Part shown: positions 1-5,261 of the stretch, piece after piece
Position numbering within the stretch: the stretch's first letter is position 1
Layout: each line of letters starts with the position of its first letter
Assembly (NCBI GenBank): GCA_023258775.1
Contig: JALQWJ010000122.1
Span: 1 to 5,261, forward strand
Length of the DNA: 5,261 nt
From: Burkholderiaceae bacterium
GTDB taxonomy: Bacteria > Pseudomonadota > Gammaproteobacteria > Burkholderiales > Burkholderiaceae_E
Reading direction: 5' to 3'
Notes under the pieces: generated by a model
What the model was told of the DNA's origin: nothing
Seen by the model: only the letters and a program-made list of their open reading frames with translations
Database searches by the model: none
Program-made: the position numbers and the translations under genes

Positions 1-621
1 ATCGGCGAAAACCTCGCAACGAACATCCAGACCTGCATCCCTTGCCTCTTTCTCCATCACACTGCCAGCCAGCACATACATTTGTACCTGGTCGCCCAAA
101 TCCTTAACGGCCTGGGCCATCGCCCTCGATAGGCCAACGTCCTTGGCAGCCATGTTGTAGAGCGCACCATGGGCCTTGACGTGATGCAATCTCGCGCCCG
201 CTGCCTCAGCAAAGGCGCGAACCGCCCCGGCTTGATAGAGCATTAACTCATAGGCTTCATCCGGGCTCAGGCTCATGGTGCGTCGACCAAATCCCTGCAA
301 ATCAGGCAAGCCGGGGTGTGCGCCAATCGCTACACCGTGCTTTGCAGCGAGTTTGACGGTTGCACGGATGGTGGAAGGGTCACCGGCATGAAAACCGCAA
401 GCGATGTTTGCCGAACTTATGAGCGGCATCAGCGCTTCATCCTGACCCATCGTCCACGCGCCGAAGCTCTCGCCCATATCGGCATTCAGATCGATTCGGA
501 CTTGAGCTTGGTCTGGCTGAATTTCAGCTTGCGACCCATATTTCAGGCGCTCGGCCTGTTGAATCTCTCCATTGTCGTGAAGGGAGGGCTCGTTGCGAAG
601 GCATGGCTCGGATTGATTCAT
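1..621 (-). CDS. pxpA: 5-oxoprolinase subunit PxpA (LamB/YcsF family), 3' end cut by window edge
   Basis: PxpA is the subunit of the cytoplasmic PxpABC complex that acts with PxpBC in ATP-dependent conversion of 5-oxo-L-proline (pyroglutamate) to L-glutamate. The frame is open from ATG at 621 to base 1, giving 207 residues with no stop, so the C-terminal part lies outside the window. Family motifs are visible in order: IDLNADMGESFG (about residues 43-54), SSANIACGFHAGD (about 69-81), IGAHPGLPDLQGFGRR (about 98-113), HHVKAHGALYN (about 146-156) and EVFAD at the window edge. The start ATG overlaps the pxpC stop as ATGA and has GGAG 8 bases upstream. No other ATG, GTG or TTG lies between it and the conserved core, so the unusual N-terminal extension of about 41 residues, rich in Gln and Glu, seems real. 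Most PxpA proteins begin within a few residues of IDLNAD. The usual VKPHG motif reads VKAHG here. The family call is secure. Confidence 0.95.
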   Translation of the reverse strand, partial: MNQSEPCLRNEPSLHDNGEIQQAERLKYGSQAEIQPDQAQVRIDLNADMGESFGAWTMGQDEALMPLISSANIACGFHAGDPSTIRATVKLAAKHGVAIGAHPGLPDLQGFGRRTMSLSPDEAYELMLYQAGAVRAFAEAAGARLHHVKAHGALYNMAAKDVGLSRAMAQAVKDLGDQVQMYVLAGSVMEKEARDAGLDVRCEVFAD

Positions 622-1754
622 CGCCTGTGCTCCATTTCGTGGAAGGTTTGACCAAATTTTGTTTGCAAGGCTTGTTCAACGCGTGTTTGGAGGCGATGCA
701 TGGCATAAGACATCCGATCGGCCTCCTCGAGCGAGATCAAGTGAAACTGAATCAAGCTGCCCGCTGCTGCCTGCGCAAGCATCGGAAATGCTGCGCTTGC
801 TACCTCCAAAACACGCGGATAGCCCCCGGTGGTTTGGTGTTCGCCCATCAGAATGACAGGCAAACCCGCGGGCGGCAACTGCACAGTGCCAAGATGCACC
901 GCCTCGCTGGCAAGTTGTGGCAAGGTCGAGGTGCTCAAAGCCCGGCCGGAGCCGGCTTCAAGCCTAAGCCCTTGACGATTGCTTTGGGAGCTAACAGTCC
1001 AGACCTGGTCAAGGAGCACTTGCTGCTCGTCTTGGCCTAGCGCTGGCCAGTGCCGCCCAATGAGCACCGGTAGGTCGAGCAGGGGCCAACCGTCGGGTAT
1101 TGTCGAGGCGATTCGCCAGCGTGGCCATGCACACTCGCCGTGTCTTGCCGCGCGCTGGCCGACTTCGCTGCCCAGAACGGCAAGCGCCCTTGCCGCGCTG
1201 ATTCGCTCAACCTCGGGATGAAGCGCGATTCGATCTTGTGCCTCAAGGCGTTTGCCGCCGATGCCAGATGCCAGATGGGCACTTCGACTACCCAGCACGC
1301 TTGGCGTTCTAAACCCGCCGGCCACAGCAATCCAACTGCGCCAACCGCGCCTGGGTGCACGCCATTGCAGCAGGCTTCCCGCTGGCAGGAATACAGGTCG
1401 GTGCGAAGGCAGGATCGACGTCTTTCGCAAGGGACGTCCCGCAAGCTCTTGTAAGACGACTTCATGTTCTGCCCCATAACTGGCGATCCAAAGATCGCAA
1501 GGGCTTGAGATTTGTGGTCCTGGCCCACTTACCTCGATGACGGCTTCGTCCGGATGGTTCCCAACAAGAAGATTGGCGAGGCGGGCTGCCATTGGGTCTG
1601 CTGCACCGCCGCGCGACAGCGCCCAGTGGGCCATATTGGGTCGGCCCTGGTCCTGAATCGTGCTGAGTAAGCCAGCTTTCCGAATACAAAGTATTGCTTC
1701 AGCTTCGCTCAGGTGGTCGATTGGCAATGGTCTGGGGGCTTCAGTCGTCGTCAC
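618..1754 (-). CDS. pxpC: 5-oxoprolinase subunit PxpC (AHS2 / KipA-type biotin-dependent carboxyltransferase family)
   Basis: PxpC is the second subunit of the PxpBC part of ATP-dependent 5-oxoprolinase. It belongs to the AHS2 domain family, also found in KipA and in urea carboxylase. Numbering from the GTG at 1754 (378 residues), the characteristic stretches are AGLLSTIQDQGR (about 27-38), ADPMAARLANLLVGN (about 52-66), SWIAVAGGF followed by VLGSRSAHL (about 140-161), QSNRQGLRLE (about 257-266) and HLGTVQLPPAG followed by QTTGGYP (about 287-313). The longest frame opens with GTG at 1766. I prefer the GTG at 1754 because it overlaps the pxpB TGA stop as GTGA and has GGAG 6 bases upstream, the same arrangement as at the pxpC/pxpA junction. 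The protein seems somewhat longer than many family members, with extra sequence at both ends and around residues 178-225. The family is certain; the start is probable. Confidence 0.93.
   Translation of the reverse strand: MTTTEAPRPLPIDHLSEAEAILCIRKAGLLSTIQDQGRPNMAHWALSRGGAADPMAARLANLLVGNHPDEAVIEVSGPGPQISSPCDLWIASYGAEHEVVLQELAGRPLRKTSILPSHRPVFLPAGSLLQWRAPRRGWRSWIAVAGGFRTPSVLGSRSAHLASGIGGKRLEAQDRIALHPEVERISAARALAVLGSEVGQRAARHGECAWPRWRIASTIPDGWPLLDLPVLIGRHWPALGQDEQQVLLDQVWTVSSQSNRQGLRLEAGSGRALSTSTLPQLASEAVHLGTVQLPPAGLPVILMGEHQTTGGYPRVLEVASAAFPMLAQAAAGSLIQFHLISLEEADRMSYAMHRLQTRVEQALQTKFGQTFHEMEHRR
630..633 (-). promoter_or_regulatory. Ribosome-binding site of pxpA inside pxpC
   Basis: GGAG on the minus strand lies 8 bases before the pxpA ATG (621), within the last codons of pxpC. 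Together with the ATGA stop/start overlap it supports translational coupling and fixes the upstream ATG as the pxpA start. Confidence 0.6.
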
Positions 1755-2521
1755 CGCTGACTCCACAGGCTCTCGAACACTTCGAGTCCGATGCGCTCAA
1801 AGCGGATTTGGTCGCCCTCTTGGATCAAGGCTGCTGGATCCTTAAGCGGGCTAAAAAGTCGTAATGGACAGCATCCGATCAAGTGCCAACCGCCAGGTGT
1901 GGCGCTCGGATAAACGGCAGACTGACTGCCGGCGATGGCGATGCTCCCCTCAGGAACCTTATGACGCGGTGAATCCCTGCGTGGCAGCTTAAGCGCAGGA
2001 TTCAGACCGCCTAAATAAGCAAATCCGGGCATGAATCCAATCACTTCGGCCACAAACTCACTGTCAAGGTGGTGGCGAATGACTTCGCTGACTGAAAGGC
2101 CACATCGCTCAGCAACATGGGGTAAATCCGGGGCTACGGGGGCTTCATAGCAAGCTTGAAGGATTTGCAGACGTCCTTTGAGCGCTGGCCAGCACAAAGC
2201 TTCCTTGGCCTTTTCCGTCAGCCATGCCAGTGCCTGCTCGCGCCATTGCGCGGTCTGGCCTGGGTCTTGTAAGTCGCTGACTCCCGGTAAGCGCATCGCC
2301 ATGGTTCGAACGCCCGCTACCACCTCTGCGCAAAAGCCTTGGGGCTCGCGCCGTAGAAGTGCCGCGAGGTTTCGCGCGGCCTGATTCGCGTTGGGGTGTT
2401 CGTGCCAATCGACCATCATCCATTGATCCCCACAAGCCGAAACTTGAGGCGCCGGCAGCTTTGATTCTTTCTTAAGGGATTGCTTTGGGGCAGACAATCC
2501 AGCGTCGGGTGGGCGATTCAT
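1751..2521 (-). CDS. pxpB: 5-oxoprolinase subunit PxpB (AHS1 / KipI family)
   Basis: PxpB forms, with PxpC, the partner complex of PxpA in ATP-dependent 5-oxoprolinase. Its AHS1 domain is shared with the Bacillus sporulation-kinase inhibitor KipI. The 256-residue product shows YEAPVAPDLPHVAERCGLSV (about 125-144), which matches the family's Y-x-x-x-x-APDL-x-x-VA region, then VIGFMPGFAYLGGL (about 160-173), LPRRDSPRHKVPEGSIAIAGSQSAVYP (about 179-205) and TPGGWHLIG (about 208-216), all hallmarks of the family. It is the first gene of a pxpB-pxpC-pxpA operon. The chosen ATG gives about 28 residues, rich in Pro and Lys, before the usual family start near CGDQWMMVDW. No clear Shine-Dalgarno sequence precedes this ATG. 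A TTG at codon 9 is an in-frame alternative, so the exact N-terminus is uncertain. KipI function is very unlikely, given the complete pxp set. Confidence 0.94.
   Translation of the reverse strand: MNRPPDAGLSAPKQSLKKESKLPAPQVSACGDQWMMVDWHEHPNANQAARNLAALLRREPQGFCAEVVAGVRTMAMRLPGVSDLQDPGQTAQWREQALAWLTEKAKEALCWPALKGRLQILQACYEAPVAPDLPHVAERCGLSVSEVIRHHLDSEFVAEVIGFMPGFAYLGGLNPALKLPRRDSPRHKVPEGSIAIAGSQSAVYPSATPGGWHLIGCCPLRLFSPLKDPAALIQEGDQIRFERIGLEVFESLWSQR
1761..1764 (-). promoter_or_regulatory. Ribosome-binding site deciding the pxpC start
   Basis: GGAG on the minus strand lies 6 bases before GTG 1754 and within the end of pxpB. The alternative GTG at 1766 has only a weaker GAGAG a few bases before it. 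This favours the start that overlaps the pxpB stop codon by four bases. Confidence 0.5.
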
Positions 2522-2601
2522 TGATTCAAATGCAATTAAGCGGCTAGTCTAAGCTTTGTCACCATTGGAGAGTTAAAACTTTTCTCAAGAAGGGCCTAAG
2601 T
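2522..2601. promoter_or_regulatory. Divergent intergenic region, candidate back-to-back promoters
   Basis: This 80-base gap is the only divergent space in the window, so it should hold the promoters for the pxp operon and the CoA-transferase gene. On the plus strand a weak candidate is TTGATT (2521-2526) with TAGTCT (2545-2550), 18 bases apart. On the minus strand a weak candidate is GTGACA (reading 2562 to 2557) with TTAATT (2539 to 2534), 17 bases apart. Both match the sigma-70 consensus poorly, and the two overlap, which would allow shared regulation. I see no convincing operator palindrome, and no regulator gene is present in the window. Confidence 0.35.
2587..2594 (+). promoter_or_regulatory. 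Ribosome-binding site of the CoA-transferase gene
   Basis: AAGAAGGG lies 7 bases before the ATG at 2602. It is purine-rich and well spaced, so it supports this start over any later one. Confidence 0.65.
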
Positions 2602-3840
2602 ATGTCGCATTCAACCGTTAACGCGGCGTCGTTGGCCGCCAGCTCGCGACTGCCATTGGCAGGCTTGCGTGTTCTTGAATTGGGTCAGCTCATTGCTGGT
2701 CCTTTTTGTGCAAGGGTGCTTGCCGATTTTGGTGCGGAGGTTCTGAAGGTTGAGGCACCAGAAGGCGGAGATCCTTTGCGCAACTGGCGGGTACTTAAAG
2801 ACGGCAATTCGATTTGGTGGGAATCGCAATCGAGAAACAAGCGTTCAATTGCGATTGACTTGAGGCAAGCTGAAGGTCAGGCGCTCGTGAGAACGCTCGT
2901 TCGCGACTGTGATGTGATTATTGAGAATTTTCGCCCAGGGCAACTCGAGCAATGGGGCTTAAGCTATGAGCGCTTAAGTGAAGATCATCCCGGCCTCATT
3001 ATGTTGAGAATTTCAGGCTATGGACAGACAGGCCCTTACAAGGATCGACCTGGCTTTGGTGTGATTGGCGAGGCCATGGGGGGATTGCGCTATTTGAGCG
3101 GCGAGCCTGGTGAGATTCCTGTGCGGGTTGGGGTGTCGATTGGCGATTCGCTTGCTGCGCTGCATGGCGTCATCGGCATCATGATGGCCTTGCGCGAGCG
3201 CGAGGTGCGTGGTGGCAAAGGACAGGTCATCGATGTGGCTTTGTACGAATCGGTTTTCAACATGATGGAGAGCCTGATTCCAGAATACAGCGTAACGGGT
3301 TTGGTCCGTGAGCCTTCAGGTAGTGCGTTGCCAGGTATTGCGCCGACCAATGCTTACCGCTGCAATAACGGACTGGTTTTAATAGCGGGCAATGGTGACG
3401 GCATTTTTCGCCGATTGATGACTGCAATTGGCAGGGAGGATCTAGCCCATGATCAGGCGCTGCAGGACAATGCGGGTCGTGTGGCACAAGTTTCAAGGCT
3501 TGATGAGGCCATCGCGGCCTGGACCGCACAGCGCTCGGTGGAAAGCGTGCTGACCTGTCTGCATGAGGCTTCTGTCCCTGCGGGTAAAATATATAACGCT
3601 GCAGATATTGCCTCAGATCCTCACTATCTGGCCAGAGAGATGCTTGTCGGTTCGAAATCACGCGAATCTTATGATCTGACACAGCCTGGCATTGTCCCAA
3701 AACTTAGTGAAACTCCGGGTAAGCTCCGCTCGGCTGCACCGCGCCTTGGCGAGCATACGAGGCAGGCGCTCGCTGAGGCGGGACTTCGTGAAGAGCTTAT
3801 TGCCCAGCTACTTGCTTCGGGCACGGTTCGCCAAAGCTAG
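2602..3840 (+). CDS. CaiB/BaiF family (family III) CoA-transferase
   Basis: Family III CoA-transferases move CoA between an acyl-CoA donor and a carboxylic acid through an aspartyl-CoA anhydride. Members include formyl-CoA:oxalate, succinyl-CoA:malate and carnitine CoA-transferases. The 412-residue length is normal. Seen in order: LPLAGLRVLELGQLIAGPF (17-35), ADFGAEVLKVEAPEGGDPLR (41-60), SRNKRSIAIDLR (77-88), DVIIENFRPG (104-113), ISGYGQTGPY (137-146), and GVSIGDSLAALHG (177-189), where Asp182 aligns with the catalytic aspartate of the family. KGQVIDVALYESVF follows at about 210-223. The gene stands alone on the plus strand, divergent from pxpB, with a good ribosome-binding site. Its last 33 bases overlap the convergent hydratase-like gene. 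Substrate cannot be assigned from sequence; the family is highly paralogous in Burkholderiales, where such genes often serve dicarboxylate or hydroxy-acid activation. I see no missing family motif. Confidence 0.95.
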   Translation: MSHSTVNAASLAASSRLPLAGLRVLELGQLIAGPFCARVLADFGAEVLKVEAPEGGDPLRNWRVLKDGNSIWWESQSRNKRSIAIDLRQAEGQALVRTLVRDCDVIIENFRPGQLEQWGLSYERLSEDHPGLIMLRISGYGQTGPYKDRPGFGVIGEAMGGLRYLSGEPGEIPVRVGVSIGDSLAALHGVIGIMMALREREVRGGKGQVIDVALYESVFNMMESLIPEYSVTGLVREPSGSALPGIAPTNAYRCNNGLVLIAGNGDGIFRRLMTAIGREDLAHDQALQDNAGRVAQVSRLDEAIAAWTAQRSVESVLTCLHEASVPAGKIYNAADIASDPHYLAREMLVGSKSRESYDLTQPGIVPKLSETPGKLRSAAPRLGEHTRQALAEAGLREELIAQLLASGTVRQS

Positions 3841-4545
3841 GTCACGATAAGTAAGTATCCGTTGCTTAATACTTCCGACGCTCGCCGAATCGATAAGCGC
3901 ACTCATATCGGCCTGGCGATAATCGGGACGCAATTGCTGTCGTAATTGCTCCATGGTCTTGCGATCAGCCAAAGGCGGCTGCGAGAGCGTCTCTACTAAA
4001 TCCTGATAGGCGCAATCCAAAGGCGCGGCTTTGCCAAAACCGCTGGCGAGCGCTTGGCTTTGGTCCAGGCTTTGGCCACCGCTAAGCCATTGCATGGCAT
4101 GCCCAGCACCCACGATGCTTCCGAGTCTTCGTGTGCCGAGAATAAGCCCAAAGCCGACGCCAGGAAAGCGGATGCTTGCCTGCGTACCGAGCCATGCCTG
4201 GTCGCACACCGCGAGTAAATCGGCACCTGCCCCCCATGCTCTTCCTTCACAAAGTACATGGCTGCGCAGGGGTGCATACCAAATACTTTGAAGCAAGCGC
4301 TCAATTGCAATCAGTCGTTCGATTAAATCCTGATCGGATAGATCTTGCACCTGACTAAGATCAAAGCCCGTGCAAAAGTGCTGGGCGCTGCTTGAAAAAA
4401 GCAGGGAGTGAACGCCAGGGTCTGAGATGGCCTCATCGATAGCTTGCTGTATCGCCTGGACCATCGAGACACTGAGCGCATTGCCGCGCTCGGGCTGGCA
4501 CAGTTGTAGCGTGTATAGCCCTTGATGTCGGTCTGTGGATATCAT
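3808..4545 (-). CDS. Enoyl-CoA hydratase/isomerase superfamily protein, atypical active site
   Basis: This 245-residue protein has the crotonase fold signature: an N-terminal strand with PERGNALS (18-25), the first oxyanion-hole segment QHFCTGFDLSQ (55-65), the second oxyanion-hole segment GRAWGAGADLLAVCDQAWLG (101-120), and LGTRRLGSIVGAGHAMQWLSGG (136-157). Length is close to the usual 250-260. By hand alignment to classical enoyl-CoA hydratase, the two catalytic glutamates (Glu144 and Glu164 of the rat enzyme) fall at Gly129 and Gln152. Hydratase activity of the usual kind is therefore doubtful; isomerase, lyase, thioesterase-like or other CoA-thioester chemistry is possible. It starts 18 bases after the CDGSH gene on the same strand, so it is probably co-transcribed with it. 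The ATG at 4545 has no clear Shine-Dalgarno sequence and sits just after a dyad. Its end overlaps the CoA-transferase gene tail to tail by 33 bases. Superfamily is secure; reaction unknown. Confidence 0.9.
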   Translation of the reverse strand: MISTDRHQGLYTLQLCQPERGNALSVSMVQAIQQAIDEAISDPGVHSLLFSSSAQHFCTGFDLSQVQDLSDQDLIERLIAIERLLQSIWYAPLRSHVLCEGRAWGAGADLLAVCDQAWLGTQASIRFPGVGFGLILGTRRLGSIVGAGHAMQWLSGGQSLDQSQALASGFGKAAPLDCAYQDLVETLSQPPLADRKTMEQLRQQLRPDYRQADMSALIDSASVGSIKQRILTYRDLALANRARSK

Positions 4546-4550
4546 GAATA

Positions 4551-4571
4551 GATCGTTAAGTATTTAAGATC
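4551..4571 (-). repeat. Imperfect AT-rich dyad before the hydratase-like gene
   Basis: GATCGTTAA (4551-4559), four spacer bases, then TTAAGATC (4564-4571) form an inverted repeat with one unpaired base. It overlaps the stop codon of the CDGSH gene and ends 5 bases before the ATG of the hydratase-like gene. It could be an mRNA hairpin limiting ribosome access, an operator, or chance in AT-rich sequence. It lacks the GC-rich stem and T-run of an intrinsic terminator. Confidence 0.35.
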
Positions 4572-4794
4572 GATCGGGCAGCAAATCCTCTGCGTTATGA
4601 CTACCATCACAAAAAGGCGGTCGCTTGGTCTGTTTGCAACTACAAAGATAAACCAACTCATCGCGGGTTGATTCAAAGCGCATGGGCTTTGCTGGCCCTT
4701 TGGCATGGGAGCCATCGCAAAAGGGCTGTGCGGCGCTCTTGCCGCAAGTGCACCACCAATAAACAGCTCCACGCCTTAGGCTTATCGCAATCAT
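4564..4794 (-). CDS. Dual CDGSH iron-sulfur domain protein (CISD3/Miner2-like)
   Basis: The small protein carries two complete CDGSH motifs of pattern C-x-C-x8-C-D-G-S-H. From the ATG at 4794 (76 residues) the first uses Cys15, Cys17, Cys26 and His30, the second Cys51, Cys53, Cys62 and His66. Each motif binds one 2Fe-2S cluster with three Cys and one His, as in mitoNEET, and tandem copies match mitochondrial CISD3 and its bacterial relatives. Known roles are electron transfer or cluster transfer; the bacterial job is poorly defined. No signal peptide or membrane segment is evident, so it is likely soluble in the cytoplasm. The start is uncertain: the frame continues to a TTG at 4818 (84 residues), and neither start has a clear ribosome-binding site. 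It lies between a dioxygenase gene and a hydratase-like gene on the same strand, 18 bases before the latter, which suggests co-transcription. Confidence 0.9.
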   Translation of the reverse strand: MIAISLRRGAVYWWCTCGKSAAQPFCDGSHAKGPAKPMRFESTRDELVYLCSCKQTKRPPFCDGSHNAEDLLPDRS

Positions 4795-4878
4795 CGCCAC
4801 ACTATGCGTTGCCAGCAAGCCTCGTTGCTGGTTTACCTGAGCGAGTAAAAGGGTCTAAGTCGCGCTTTGAAGTTCGTT

Positions 4879-4895
4879 AAAAGCCGCTCAGGCTT
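4879..4895 (-). terminator. Possible weak hairpin terminator after the dioxygenase gene
   Basis: On the minus strand AAGCC (4895-4891), loop TGAGC and GGCTT (4885-4881) make a perfect 5-base-pair stem followed directly by further T residues (TTTT at 4882-4879). It begins inside the dioxygenase stop codon. The stem is short and the T-run small, so it may attenuate rather than end transcription, or may be chance. The remaining 80-odd bases to the CDGSH start contain no gene that I can support. Confidence 0.3.
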
Positions 4896-5261
4896 AGTGA
4901 CCGACGAAGGGCAGAGGGCGATCCCCCGCGAGGGTGATGCGGTGCATCAGGCGTTTGTGACCGTGATAATCATTGACTGGATAATGCAAAACGCGCCGGT
5001 TATCCCAAACCGTGAGACTTCCCGCTTCCCAACGAACGCGACAGCGCTGTTCGCTGCGCACCTGATGGTGGTGCAAGTACTGCAAAAGTCCTGCGCTTTC
5101 TTCGTCGCTCCAGCCCTCAAACCGAGCCGTGTGTGCAATGTTCACATAAAGCACTGGTTTGCCGGTCTCCGGATGTTGACGAACTACGGGGTGCGATGAT
5201 TCAAAAACCTGTTTGGCTTGGTCCTTAGCGGCATCACGAAGTCGATCTTCTCGGGTCTTGG
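4894..5261 (-). CDS. TauD/TfdA family Fe(II)/2-oxoglutarate dioxygenase, C-terminal part only
   Basis: Only the last 121 residues are in the window; the 5' part lies beyond the right edge. The fragment matches the C-terminal half of TauD-type enzymes, which couple oxidative decarboxylation of 2-oxoglutarate to hydroxylation of a substrate such as taurine, alkylsulfonates, 2,4-D or other carboxylates. Seen in order: HPVVRQHPETGKPVLYVN (fragment residues 23-40), LLQYLHHHQVR (58-68), RVRWEAGSLTVWDNRRVLHYPVND (74-97) and HKRLMHRITLAGDRP (101-115). His92 is the expected C-terminal iron ligand. Arg103 and Arg107 match the 2-oxoglutarate and substrate carboxylate or sulfonate contacts of TauD. The N-terminal His-x-Asp iron motif is outside the window and cannot be checked. 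It is on the same strand as the downstream CDGSH and hydratase-like genes, about 75-100 bases away. The family is clear; the substrate, and hence the symbol tauD, cannot be assigned. Confidence 0.92.
   Translation of the reverse strand, partial: KTREDRLRDAAKDQAKQVFESSHPVVRQHPETGKPVLYVNIAHTARFEGWSDEESAGLLQYLHHHQVRSEQRCRVRWEAGSLTVWDNRRVLHYPVNDYHGHKRLMHRITLAGDRPLPFVGH

Noticed and set aside
316..1040. Plus-strand open frames at 316-651 and 603-1040
   Set aside because: They lie antisense to pxpA and pxpC, show no recognisable family motif, and the minus-strand frames carry unmistakable PxpA and PxpC signatures.
1037..1528. 163-codon minus-strand frame inside pxpC
   Set aside because: It is a second frame of the same strand within a well-supported PxpC reading frame. 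Its composition is Arg/Ser/Cys-rich and it has no domain-like pattern.
1751..2521. KipI-type sporulation kinase inhibitor function for the AHS1 protein
   Set aside because: The gene is followed by pxpC and pxpA in an overlapping operon, which points to 5-oxoprolinase. Nothing suggests a spore-former.
618..2521. Urea amidolyase/allophanate hydrolase genes (AHS1 and AHS2 occur there too)
   Set aside because: There is no biotin carboxylase, biotinyl-lysine motif or amidase domain, and the neighbouring LamB/YcsF gene fits PxpA.
618..2521. Frameshift or gene fusion of pxpB and pxpC
   Set aside because: Both frames are full length with complete family motifs, and the 4-base GTGA overlap has its own ribosome-binding site.
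3257..3700. 147-codon minus-strand frame opposite the CoA-transferase
   Set aside because: The opposite strand encodes a full-length, motif-complete CaiB/BaiF protein; this frame resembles nothing I recognise.
4542..4772. 76-codon minus-strand frame overlapping the CDGSH gene
   Set aside because: It is an out-of-frame shadow; the adjacent frame holds both intact CDGSH motifs.
4867..5199. 110-codon plus-strand frame opposite the dioxygenase
   Set aside because: The minus-strand frame encodes the conserved TauD C-terminal motifs with iron and 2-oxoglutarate residues; the plus-strand frame has no family features.

Overview
The window looks like ordinary bacterial chromosome: dense, mostly unidirectional, with very short intergenic gaps and mid-50s %GC by eye. 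Gene content (pxpB-pxpC-pxpA, a CaiB/BaiF CoA-transferase, an enoyl-CoA hydratase-superfamily protein, a dual-CDGSH protein and a TauD/TfdA dioxygenase) is typical of Proteobacteria. I suspect a betaproteobacterium of the Burkholderiales, but that is an impression from protein style, not a demonstrated placement. I see no tRNA, rRNA, CRISPR array, insertion sequence or prophage gene. No stretch over 300 bases lacks a gene.

Layout. From 2521 leftwards on the minus strand runs a tightly packed 5-oxoprolinase operon, pxpB (1751-2521), pxpC (618-1754) and pxpA (621 to beyond the left edge). Each junction is a 4-base stop/start overlap (GTGA, then ATGA) with a GGAG ribosome-binding site inside the preceding gene. 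The three subunits together hydrolyse 5-oxo-L-proline to L-glutamate using ATP. An 80-base divergent intergenic region (2522-2601) separates pxpB from a plus-strand family III CoA-transferase (2602-3840), which has a good Shine-Dalgarno sequence.

The right third is again minus strand: the C-terminal part of a TauD/TfdA-type Fe(II)/2-oxoglutarate dioxygenase (4894 to beyond the right edge), a small protein with two CDGSH iron-sulfur motifs (4564-4794), and an enoyl-CoA hydratase/isomerase-superfamily protein (3808-4545). The last one overlaps the tail of the CoA-transferase by 33 bases, tail to tail. The CoA-transferase and hydratase-like protein suggest CoA-thioester catabolism of an unknown carboxylic acid, and the dioxygenase could act upstream of it. 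This is inferred from proximity only.

The points most worth a second look are the hydratase-like protein, which appears to lack both catalytic glutamates of the classical enzyme; the dioxygenase/CDGSH/hydratase-like gene neighbourhood; and the N-terminal extensions on the PxpA and PxpB subunits. I found no convincing evidence of a wholly new system.
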